This document shows positions 47,750 through 59,000 of a DNA stretch of 64,000 nt, piece after piece. The stretch is from Mesorhizobium loti R88b (GTDB lineage Bacteria > Pseudomonadota > Alphaproteobacteria > Rhizobiales > Rhizobiaceae): the NCBI RefSeq assembly GCF_013170845.1, contig NZ_CP033367.1:7007001-7071000 (forward strand). The letters run 5' to 3'. Made by a program: the position numbers and the translations under genes. The notes below the pieces were generated by a model, which worked only from the letters and a program-made list of their open reading frames with translations, was not told where the DNA came from and made no database searches. Numbering within the stretch: the stretch's first letter is position 1; each line of letters opens with the position of its first letter.

Positions 47750-48937
47750 ATGTCTCTCTCCGACTTCGCCTGCAAGAACGCTAAGCCCAAAGACAAGCCG
47801 TATCGTCTTGCCGATGGCGACGGGCTCTATCTCCTCGTCCGGAACAACGGCTCCAAACTCTGGCAACTGCGGTACCGCTACCTGGAGAAGGAAAATATCC
47901 TTTCCTTTGGAAAATACCCGCTGGTGTCACTTCTCGATGCGAGAGGACGGCGCGACGACGCCAAGAGGCTGTTGATCGCCGGCATCAACCCGTCCACCAA
48001 ACGCAAAGAGGAGAAGAATGCCGCCATCATGGAAGCACGCACCACCTTCGCCTTGGTCGCCGAGGAATATGTCACGCGGATGGAGGAACGGGACGCTGCG
48101 GCGGCTACCATCACCAAAACCAAATGGCTCCTGGAAGATCTGGCCGGCTCACTCGCCAAGCGCCCCATTAACGAGATCACTCCAGCCGAAATTTTCCAAC
48201 TCCTCCAGAAGATCGAAAAGAGTGGTCGAAGAGAGACAGCGCGGCGTTTACGCGGCGTGATAGGCAGCGTCTTCCGATTGGCCATTGTCACGTTACGGGC
48301 TGAGTCCGACCCAACCCTACACCTCCGGGGCGCTCTCCAGCCGCCGAAAGTCAACGGTCGTGCCGCTATCACCGATGAAAAGAAGTTCGGCAAGCTCCTG
48401 ATGACCGTCGACGAATACGACGGCTGGCCAACCATCAAAGCCGCCCTCCAGTTTCTTGCCCTCACCTGTGTCCGTCCCGGCGAAGTACGGGGCGCTACGC
48501 GCGACGAGTTCGACCGAAAGAAGGCCGTCTGGCATATTCCGGCCGAGCGCATGAAGATGCGTGCTCCGCACGACGTGCCACTGTCCAAACAGGCACTTTC
48601 GGTCTTGGAAGAGGTCTGGCAGCTCTCAGAGGACGGCGGCCTGGTCTTTACTTCGATCCGCTCAACAAAACGGCCACTTTCCGAGAACGCCATGAATGCT
48701 GCGCTACGACGCATGGGTTACGGAAAGGACGAAGTGACCGCACATGGTTTCCGGGTGACCGCCAGCACCATCCTCAACGCCCGCGACTACGATCCAGATG
48801 TGATTGAAGCTGTCCTGGCGCACCAGGACAAGAACGCCATCCGGCGGACCTACAATCGAGCGACCTATTGGGAGCGGCGAGTCACGCTAATGCAGGAGTG
48901 GGGAGATCTGCTAGACGCGTTAAAGGCGAACCATTAG
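47750..48937 (+). CDS. P4-type tyrosine integrase
   Basis: A 395-residue site-specific recombinase. The N-terminal DUF4102 arm-binding domain (LSDFACKNAKPKDKPYRLADGDGLYLLV) is followed by a core-binding region (about 95-190) and the catalytic domain, with Arg242 (TCVRPGE), His332-x-x-Arg335 (HGFR), His358 and Tyr368. All catalytic residues are present. GGGAGG stands before the ATG. Such integrases usually insert islands at the 3' ends of tRNA genes, which fits the tRNA fragment nearby. Confidence 0.92.
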   Translation: MSLSDFACKNAKPKDKPYRLADGDGLYLLVRNNGSKLWQLRYRYLEKENILSFGKYPLVSLLDARGRRDDAKRLLIAGINPSTKRKEEKNAAIMEARTTFALVAEEYVTRMEERDAAAATITKTKWLLEDLAGSLAKRPINEITPAEIFQLLQKIEKSGRRETARRLRGVIGSVFRLAIVTLRAESDPTLHLRGALQPPKVNGRAAITDEKKFGKLLMTVDEYDGWPTIKAALQFLALTCVRPGEVRGATRDEFDRKKAVWHIPAERMKMRAPHDVPLSKQALSVLEEVWQLSEDGGLVFTSIRSTKRPLSENAMNAALRRMGYGKDEVTAHGFRVTASTILNARDYDPDVIEAVLAHQDKNAIRRTYNRATYWERRVTLMQEWGDLLDALKANH

Positions 48938-50079
48938 TCTTACTCACATTCCACGATCGGATCGCTGTTTTTCCGTGTGGGCGTTGATCGCTGCCCGATA
49001 TAGGTACTTGAGCCGTTCAACCGGGCGCCTCCAAGGCCGCGACGAGCTTGGTTGCTTCTTTCCGATGCCGCGCCACATCCGCACGGGTAGCAGCCCGGTT
49101 TTAACCCGTAGGCCGGCAGGTCGCCTGCGCGCAGCCGCTCGCGAGCACGTGCCCAAGCAGCACCGTGGCGAGCGGCACAGCATGCGTCGCTTTCGGCTCA
49201 TCTTGGTTGGCGCAATAGAGATGTGTGATCCCGAAAACCGGCTTGGTTCACTCATTCCGAACAACGGCTTCGCGCCTCGTTTCGGTCATTCAGCGTGTCT
49301 TGGCCCCTGCCGAAAGGCAGACGTGTCCACGAAAACGCTGGCCGATTTTTGCCAGCTAATTAATGGCGAACTTCAGGCATTTGTAGAACTATCGACGATT
49401 ATTTCTTCCGAAGCAGGATGAATTGTCCGACTCGGATGTGTTCAAGTCCGTACGCCAGGCTAGTTGACGAATGGGTCTCAGCGATCGGTCTGCGGTGTCT
49501 TTCCGCTCGACGGGCCATCATTTTTCGGGCTGACCCTCAAAATCTACGGGTTACGATGTCGCGCCGGATGTCGGCAGTTGTTATCAGCTCGCGCTTTGGA
49601 AGCAGGCCTCGCGCGACTGGGTTGCCGTATTCAACCCAATAATCCACTCGGCTGCCACCATTTGGTCGAGCCGCCAATATCACGGCTGTGGACTCTTTAT
49701 GTTCAACTATTAACTGTTTTGCAAACTTGCACGTTGACGCCTCCGCCCTCCTAGAGTTAATAATCTCCTAATATAAGCGTCTTCTAAATTATCGAACGGT
49801 AACCGGCGAGTTAGACGATGCAATTGGGGTAGGGAGACGCAGAGCCGCGACCAAGGTCGTCGCTGCCACCGTCATCGAGCGACCGTCCGTCCACGAATGA
49901 CCAGCTTGAACCAGCTGTTCGTAACGGAGCGGTTTGTCTGGATGTCACCGGCAAATGATGCCTGCCCGAATCGCACGCCGATCGCGCGACTATTCTTCGA
50001 CTGGAATCAGCCGATCGTTCAGTACTGTGAATGAAGCAGATGGTTGGGCGTCTGTTCTTTAATAACGTGGGGGTTGAAA
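48938..50079. other. Long upstream region of the adhesin gene
   Basis: About 1.1 kb with no gene I can support on either strand. The last 350 bases contain a promoter-like pair at 49734-49762. Confidence 0.4.
49734..49762 (+). promoter_or_regulatory. Candidate sigma-70 promoter for the adhesin operon
   Basis: TTGACG, 17 bases, TTAATA, followed by AT-rich DNA. It would give a leader of about 310 bases before the adhesin ATG. Confidence 0.35.
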
Positions 50080-53000
50080 ATGGCTACTAAAATCGCCGAT
50101 GCAGGTGGAACCACAGCGTCGTTTTCAAACACGCCGCAGGCGAACGATGACGTTTTCAATCTCACCGAGGATACGGTTGTCCTCGCTTCAGGGTCGCAAA
50201 CCATCATAGTTCTCGATGTGATGGCCAACGACCAGGGTGGAAACGCAAAGTCCCTCTTTTCGGTTGACGACGGGATTTCCGCATCGACGGCCACGAAGCA
50301 ATACGCGCCGATCGACCTGACGACCCAGGATGTTCAGGCAACAGGCATTTCAGCCTGGGAGAGCATCGGCGGCGGGGTTTCCATCCGCATCAACAACGGC
50401 AAGGTCGAGATGGACCTTAGCGGATATCTGGCGGCGCATGGCTTCGCGAGCCTGCAGGCCATGGGTGCGGGCGACCAGATCAACGAGACCTTCACCTATG
50501 CGATCAAGCTCGGCGGCGGAACGCTGAGCTGGGCCAGCGTGTCGGTCAACATTCAGGGTACCAATGACGGCGCGATCATCACCGCCGTCCCGGGCGCCGA
50601 CTTAACCGTGGTGGAGGCCGGCGGCGTTGCCAACGGCACGCTGAACGATCCCAATGCGCATGGACAGCTGGTCGTCACCGACCCAGATGTCGGCCAGAAC
50701 CATTTCCAGGCTCCCCCAAGTCTGCAGGGCACTTACGGCTCTTTCGCCTTCGACACGACAACTGGCGTGTGGGCCTATACGCTGAACCAGACTCTCGCCG
50801 ACCCGCTGAGCCAGGGCCAGCCCGTTACGGATACTCTGACCGTGAAGTCGGCCGACGGAACGGCGAGTTATAACATCGTCGTAAATATTACTGGCAGCAA
50901 TGACGCGCCAGTCGCGATTGCTAATGTCAATTCGGTGAAAGAGGACACGGCGCCCAATCCGGTCAGCGGCAATGTGCTGACCAACGACACCGATGTCGAC
51001 ACTGGCGACACCCACAGCGTCACCGCCGTCAATGGCTCGGCCGGCAATGTCGGTGCCAACCTCGTCGGCACCTATGGCACGCTGCATCTCAACAGCGACG
51101 GCACCTACACCTACACGCTCAACAATGGCCTGGCCTCGGTCCAGGCGTTGGCCGCAGGCGCCAGCGTCACCGACGTCTTCACCTACACCAACGCCGACAA
51201 CCATGGCGGCTCATCGAGCGCCAGCCTGACGGTCACCATCAACGGCACCAATGATGCTCCGGTCGCGGTTGCCGACATCAATTCGGTGAAAGAGGACACG
51301 GCGCCCAATCCGGTCAGCGGCAATGTGCTGACCAACGACACCGATGTCGACACTGGCGACACCCACAGCGTCACCGCCGTCAATGGCTCGGCCGGCAATG
51401 TCGGTGCCAACCTCGTCGGCACCTATGGCACGCTGCATCTCAACAGCGACGGCACCTACACCTACACGCTCAACAATGGCCTGGCCTCGGTCCAGGCGTT
51501 GGCCGCAGGCGCCAGCGTCACCGACGTCTTCACCTACACCAACGCCGACAACCATGGCGGCTCATCGAGCGCCAGCCTGACGGTCACCATCAACGGCACC
51601 AATGATGCTCCGGTCGCGGTTGCCGACATCAATTCGGTGAAAGAGGACACGGCGCCCAATCCGGTCAGCGGCAATGTGCTGACCAACGACACCGATGTCG
51701 ACACTGGCGACACCCACAGCGTCACCGCCGTCAATGGCTCGGCCGGCAATGTCGGTGCCAACCTCGTCGGCACCTATGGCACGCTGCATCTCAACAGCGA
51801 CGGCACCTACACCTACACGCTCAACAATGGCCTGGCCTCGGTCCAGGCGTTGGCCGCAGGCGCCAGCGTCACCGACGTCTTCACCTACACCAACGCCGAC
51901 AACCATGGCGGCTCATCGAGCGCCAGCCTGACGGTCACCATCAACGGCACCAATGATGCTCCGGTCGCGGTTGCCGACATCAATTCGGTGAAAGAGGACA
52001 CGGCGCCCAATCCGGTCAGCGGCAATGTGCTGACCAACGACACCGATGTCGACACTGGCGACACCCACAGCGTCACCGCCGTCAATGGCTCGGCCGGCAA
52101 TGTCGGTGCCAACCTCGTCGGCACCTATGGCACGCTGCATCTCAACAGCGACGGCACCTACACCTACACGCTCAACAATGGCCTGGCCTCGGTCCAGGCG
52201 TTGGCCGCAGGCGCCAGCGTCACCGACGTCTTCACCTACACCAACGCCGACAACCATGGCGGCTCATCGAGCGCCAGCCTGACGGTCACCATCAACGGCA
52301 CCAATGATGCTCCGGTCGCGGTTGCCGACATCAATTCGGTGAAAGAGGACACGGCGCCCAATCCGGTCAGCGGCAATGTGCTGACCAACGACACCGATGT
52401 CGACACTGGCGACACCCACAGCGTCACCGCCGTCAATGGCTCGGCCGGCAATGTCGGTGCCAACCTCGTCGGCACCTATGGCACGCTGCATCTCAACAGC
52501 GACGGCACCTACACCTACACGCTCAACAATGGCCTGGCCTCGGTCCAGGCGTTGGCCGCAGGCGCCAGCGTCACCGACGTCTTCACCTACACCAACGCCG
52601 ACAACCATGGCGGCTCATCGAGCGCCAGCCTGACGGTCACCATCAACGGCACCAATGATGCTCCGGTCGCGGTTGCCGACATCAATTCGGTGAAAGAGGA
52701 CACGGCGCCCAATCCGGTCAGCGGCAATGTGCTGACCAACGACACCGATGTCGACACTGGCGACACCCACAGCGTCACCGCCGTCAATGGCTCGGCCGGC
52801 AATGTCGGTGCCAACCTCGTCGGCACCTATGGCACGCTGCATCTCAACAGCGACGGCACCTACACCTACACGCTCAACAATGGCCTGGCCTCGGTCCAGG
52901 CGTTGGCCGCAGGCGCCAGCGTCACCGACGTCTTCACCTACACCAACGCCGACAACCATGGCGGCCCATCGAGCGCCAGCCTGACGGTCACCATCAACGG

Positions 53001-56000
53001 CACCAATGACGGCCCGGTGATCACCTCCGGCGTCCAGACCGGCTCGGTCACGGAAGACACGCAGCTGACGGCGACCGGCCAGGTCCAGGCCTCCGACGTC
53101 GACAATGGCGCCACCCAGGCCTATTCGGGCGATGCCACCGGCACCTATGGTTCCTTCGTCGTCGATGCCTCGACCGGCGCCTGGACCTACACGCTCGACA
53201 ATGCCGCCCACCAGAACCTGGCCCAGGGCGAGAGCCACACCGACACCTTCACGGTGACCGTCACCGACGATTTCGGCGCCACCACCACGCAGGACGTCAC
53301 CGTCACCATCAACGGCACCAATGACGGCCCGGTGATCACCTCCGGCGTCCAGACCGGCTCGGTCACGGAAGACACGCAGCTGACGGCGACCGGCCAGGTC
53401 CAGGCCTCCGACGTCGACAATGGCGCCACCCAGGCCTATTCGGGCGATGCCACCGGCACCTATGGTTCCTTCGTCGTCGATGCCTCGACCGGCGCCTGGA
53501 CCTACACGCTCGACAATGCCGCCCACCAGAACCTGGCCCAGGGCGAGAGCCACACCGACACCTTCACGGTGACCGTCACCGACGATTTCGGCGCCACCAC
53601 CACGCAGGACGTCACCGTCACCATCAACGGCACCAATGACGGCCCGGTGATCACCTCCGGCGTCCAGACCGGCTCGGTCACGGAAGACACGCAGCTGACG
53701 GCGACCGGCCAGGTCCAGGCCTCCGACGTCGACAATGGCGCCACCCAGGCCTATTCGGGCGATGCCACCGGCACCTATGGTTCCTTCGTCGTCGATGCCT
53801 CGACCGGCGCCTGGACCTACACGCTCGACAATGCCGCCCACCAGAACCTGGCCCAGGGCGAGAGCCACACCGACACCTTCACGGTGACCGTCACCGACGA
53901 TTTCGGCGCCACCACCACGCAGGACGTCACCGTCACCATCAACGGCACCAATGACGGCCCGGTGATCACCTCCGGCGTCCAGACCGGCTCGGTCACGGAA
54001 GACACGCAGCTGACGGCGACCGGCCAGGTCCAGGCCTCCGACGTCGACAATGGCGCCACCCAGGCCTATTCGGGCGATGCCACCGGCACCTATGGTTCCT
54101 TCGTCGTCGATGCCTCGACCGGCGCCTGGACCTACACGCTCGACAATGCCGCCCACCAGAACCTGGCCCAGGGCGAGAGCCACACCGACACCTTCACGGT
54201 GACCGTCACCGACGATTTCGGCGCCACCACCACGCAGGACGTCACCGTCACCATCAACGGCACCAATGACGGCCCGGTGATCACCTCCGGCGTCCAGACC
54301 GGCTCGGTCACGGAAGACACGCAGCTGACGGCGACCGGCCAGGTCCAGGCCTCCGACGTCGACAATGGCGCCACCCAGGCCTATTCGGGCGATGCCACCG
54401 GCACCTATGGTTCCTTCGTCGTCGATGCCTCGACCGGCGCCTGGACCTACACGCTCGACAATGCCGCCCACCAGAACCTGGCCCAGGGCGAGAGCCACAC
54501 CGACACCTTCACGGTGACCGTCACCGACGATTTCGGCGCCACCACCACGCAGGACGTCACCGTCACCATCAACGGCACCAATGACGGCCCGGTGATCACC
54601 TCCGGCGTCCAGACCGGCTCGGTCACGGAAGACACGCAGCTGACGGCGACCGGCCAGGTCCAGGCCTCCGACGTCGACAATGGCGCCACCCAGGCCTATT
54701 CGGGCGATGCCACCGGCACCTATGGTTCCTTCGTCGTCGATGCCTCGACCGGCGCCTGGACCTACACGCTCGACAATGCCGCCCACCAGAACCTGGCCCA
54801 GGGCGAGAGCCACACCGACACCTTCACGGTGACCGTCACCGACGATTTCGGCGCCACCACCACGCAGGACGTCACCGTCACCATCAACGGCACCAATGAC
54901 GGCCCGGTGATCACCTCCGGCGTCCAGACCGGCTCGGTCACGGAAGACACGCAGCTGACGGCGACCGGCCAGGTCCAGGCCTCCGACGTCGACAATGGCG
55001 CCACCCAGGCCTATTCGGGCGATGCCACCGGCACCTATGGTTCCTTCGTCGTCGATGCCTCGACCGGCGCCTGGACCTACACGCTCGACAATGCCGCCCA
55101 CCAGAACCTGGCCCAGGGCGAGAGCCACACCGACACCTTCACGGTGACCGTCACCGACGATTTCGGCGCCACCACCACGCAGGACGTCACCGTCACCATC
55201 AACGGCACCAATGACGGCCCGGTGATCACCTCCGGCGTCCAGACCGGCTCGGTCACGGAAGACACGCAGCTGACGGCGACCGGCCAGGTCCAGGCCTCCG
55301 ACGTCGACAATGGCGCCACCCAGGCCTATTCGGGCGATGCCACCGGCACCTATGGTTCCTTCGTCGTCGATGCCTCGACCGGCGCCTGGACCTACACGCT
55401 CGACAATGCCGCCCACCAGAACCTGGCCCAGGGCGAGAGCCACACCGACACCTTCACGGTGACCGTCACCGACGATTTCGGCGCCACCACCACGCAGGAC
55501 GTCACCGTCACCATCAACGGCACCAATGACGGCCCGGTGATCACCTCCGGCGTCCAGACCGGCTCGGTCACGGAAGACACGCAGCTGACGGCGACCGGCC
55601 AGGTCCAGGCCTCCGACGTCGACAATGGCGCCACCCAGGCCTATTCGGGCGATGCCACCGGCACCTATGGTTCCTTCGTCGTCGATGCCTCGACCGGCGC
55701 CTGGACCTACACGCTCGACAATGCCGCCCACCAGAACCTGGCCCAGGGCGAGAGCCACACCGACACCTTCACGGTGACCGTCACCGACGATTTCGGCGCC
55801 ACCACCACGCAGGACGTCACCGTCACCATCAACGGCACCAATGACGGCCCGGTGATCACCTCCGGCGTCCAGACCGGCTCGGTCACGGAAGACACGCAGC
55901 TGACGGCGACCGGCCAGGTCCAGGCCTCCGACGTCGACAATGGCGCCACCCAGGCCTATTCGGGCGATGCCACCGGCACCTATGGTTCCTTCGTCGTCGA

Positions 56001-59000
56001 TGCCTCGACCGGCGCCTGGACCTACACGCTCGACAATGCCGCCCACCAGAACCTGGCCCAGGGCGAGAGCCACACCGACACCTTCACGGTGACCGTCACC
56101 GACGATTTCGGCGCCACCACCACGCAGGACGTCACCGTCACCATCAACGGCACCAATGACGGCCCGGTGATCACCTCCGGCGTCCAGACCGGCTCGGTCA
56201 CGGAAGACACGCAGCTGACGGCGACCGGCCAGGTCCAGGCCTCCGACGTCGACAATGGCGCCACCCAGGCCTATTCGGGCGATGCCACCGGCACCTATGG
56301 TTCCTTCGTCGTCGATGCCTCGACCGGCGCCTGGACCTACACGCTCGACAATGCCGCCCACCAGAACCTGGCCCAGGGCGAGAGCCACACCGACACCTTC
56401 ACGGTGACCGTCACCGACGATTTCGGCGCCACCACCACGCAGGACGTCACCGTCACCATCAACGGCACCAATGACGGCCCGGTGATCACCTCCGGCGTCC
56501 AGACCGGCTCGGTCACGGAAGACACGCAGCTGACGGCGACCGGCCAGGTCCAGGCCTCCGACGTCGACAATGGCGCCACCCAGGCCTATTCGGGCGATGC
56601 CACCGGCACCTATGGTTCCTTCGTCGTCGATGCCTCGACCGGCGCCTGGACCTACACGCTCGACAATGCCGCCCACCAGAACCTGGCCCAGGGCGAGAGC
56701 CACACCGACACCTTCACGGTGACCGTCACCGACGATTTCGGCGCCACCACCACGCAGGACGTCACCGTCACCATCAACGGCACCAATGACGGCCCGGTGA
56801 TCACCTCCGGCGTCCAGACCGGCTCGGTCACGGAAGACACGCAGCTGACGGCGACCGGCCAGGTCCAGGCCTCCGACGTCGACAATGGCGCCACCCAGGC
56901 CTATTCGGGCGATGCCACCGGCACCTATGGTTCCTTCGTCGTCGATGCCTCGACCGGCGCCTGGACCTACACGCTCGACAATGCCGCCCACCAGAACCTG
57001 GCCCAGGGCGAGAGCCACACCGACACCTTCACGGTGACCGTCACCGACGATTTCGGCGCCACCACCACGCAGGACGTCACCGTCACCATCAACGGCACCA
57101 ATGACGGCCCGGTGATCACCTCCGGCGTCCAGACCGGCTCGGTCACGGAAGACACGCAGCTGACGGCGACCGGCCAGGTCCAGGCCTCCGACGTCGACAA
57201 TGGCGCCACCCAGGCCTATTCGGGCGATGCCACCGGCACCTATGGTTCCTTCGTCGTCGATGCCTCGACCGGCGCCTGGACCTACACGCTCGACAATGCC
57301 GCCCACCAGAACCTGGCCCAGGGCGAGAGCCACACCGACACCTTCACGGTGACCGTCACCGACGATTTCGGCGCCACCACCACGCAGGACGTCACCGTCA
57401 CCATCAACGGCACCAATGACGGCCCGGTGATCACCTCCGGCGTCCAGACCGGCTCGGTCACGGAAGACACGCAGCTGACGGCGACCGGCCAGGTCCAGGC
57501 CTCCGACGTCGACAATGGCGCCACCCAGGCCTATTCGGGCGATGCCACCGGCACCTATGGTTCCTTCGTCGTCGATGCCTCGACCGGCGCCTGGACCTAC
57601 ACGCTCGACAATGCCGCCCACCAGAACCTGGCCCAGGGCGAGAGCCACACCGACACCTTCACGGTGACCGTCACCGACGATTTCGGCGCCACCACCACGC
57701 AGGACGTCACCGTCACCATCAACGGCACCAATGACGGCCCGGTGATCACCTCCGGCGTCCAGACCGGCTCGGTCACGGAAGACACGCAGCTGACGGCGAC
57801 CGGCCAGGTCCAGGCCTCCGACGTCGACAATGGCGCCACCCAGGCCTATTCGGGCGATGCCACCGGCACCTATGGTTCCTTCGTCGTCGATGCCTCGACC
57901 GGCGCCTGGACCTACACGCTCGACAATGCCGCCCACCAGAACCTGGCCCAGGGCGAGAGCCACACCGACACCTTCACGGTGACCGTCACCGACGATTTCG
58001 GCGCCACCACCACGCAGGACGTCACCGTCACCATCAACGGCACCAATGACGGCCCGGTGATCACCTCCGGCGTCCAGACCGGCTCGGTCACGGAAGACAC
58101 GCAGCTGACGGCGACCGGCCAGGTCCAGGCCTCCGACGTCGACAATGGCGCCACCCAGGCCTATTCGGGCGATGCCACCGGCACCTATGGTTCCTTCGTC
58201 GTCGATGCCTCGACCGGCGCCTGGACCTACACGCTCGACAATGCCGCCCACCAGAACCTGGCCCAGGGCGAGAGCCACACCGACACCTTCACGGTGACCG
58301 TCACCGACGATTTCGGCGCCACCACCACGCAGGACGTCACCGTCACCATCAACGGCACCAATGACGGCCCGGTGATCACCTCCGGCGTCCAGACCGGCTC
58401 GGTCACGGAAGACACGCAGCTGACGGCGACCGGCCAGGTCCAGGCCTCCGACGTCGACAATGGCGCCACCCAGGCCTATTCGGGCGATGCCACCGGCACC
58501 TATGGTTCCTTCGTCGTCGATGCCTCGACCGGCGCCTGGACCTACACGCTCGACAATGCCGCCCACCAGAACCTGGCCCAGGGCGAGAGCCACACCGACA
58601 CCTTCACGGTGACCGTCACCGACGATTTCGGCGCCACCACCACGCAGGACGTCACCGTCACCATCAACGGCACCAATGACGGCCCGGTGATCACCTCCGG
58701 CGTCCAGACCGGCTCGGTCACGGAAGACACGCAGCTGACGGCGACCGGCCAGGTCCAGGCCTCCGACGTCGACAATGGCGCCACCCAGGCCTATTCGGGC
58801 GATGCCACCGGCACCTATGGTTCCTTCGTCGTCGATGCCTCGACCGGCGCCTGGACCTACACGCTCGACAATGCCGCCCACCAGAACCTGGCCCAGGGCG
58901 AGAGCCACACCGACACCTTCACGGTGACCGTCACCGACGATTTCGGCGCCACCACCACGCAGGACGTCACCGTCACCATCAACGGCACCAATGACGGCCC

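Noticed and set aside
48944..49264. 106-codon minus-strand frame after the integrase
   Set aside because: It is basic and low in complexity, with no recognisable domain and no ribosome site.
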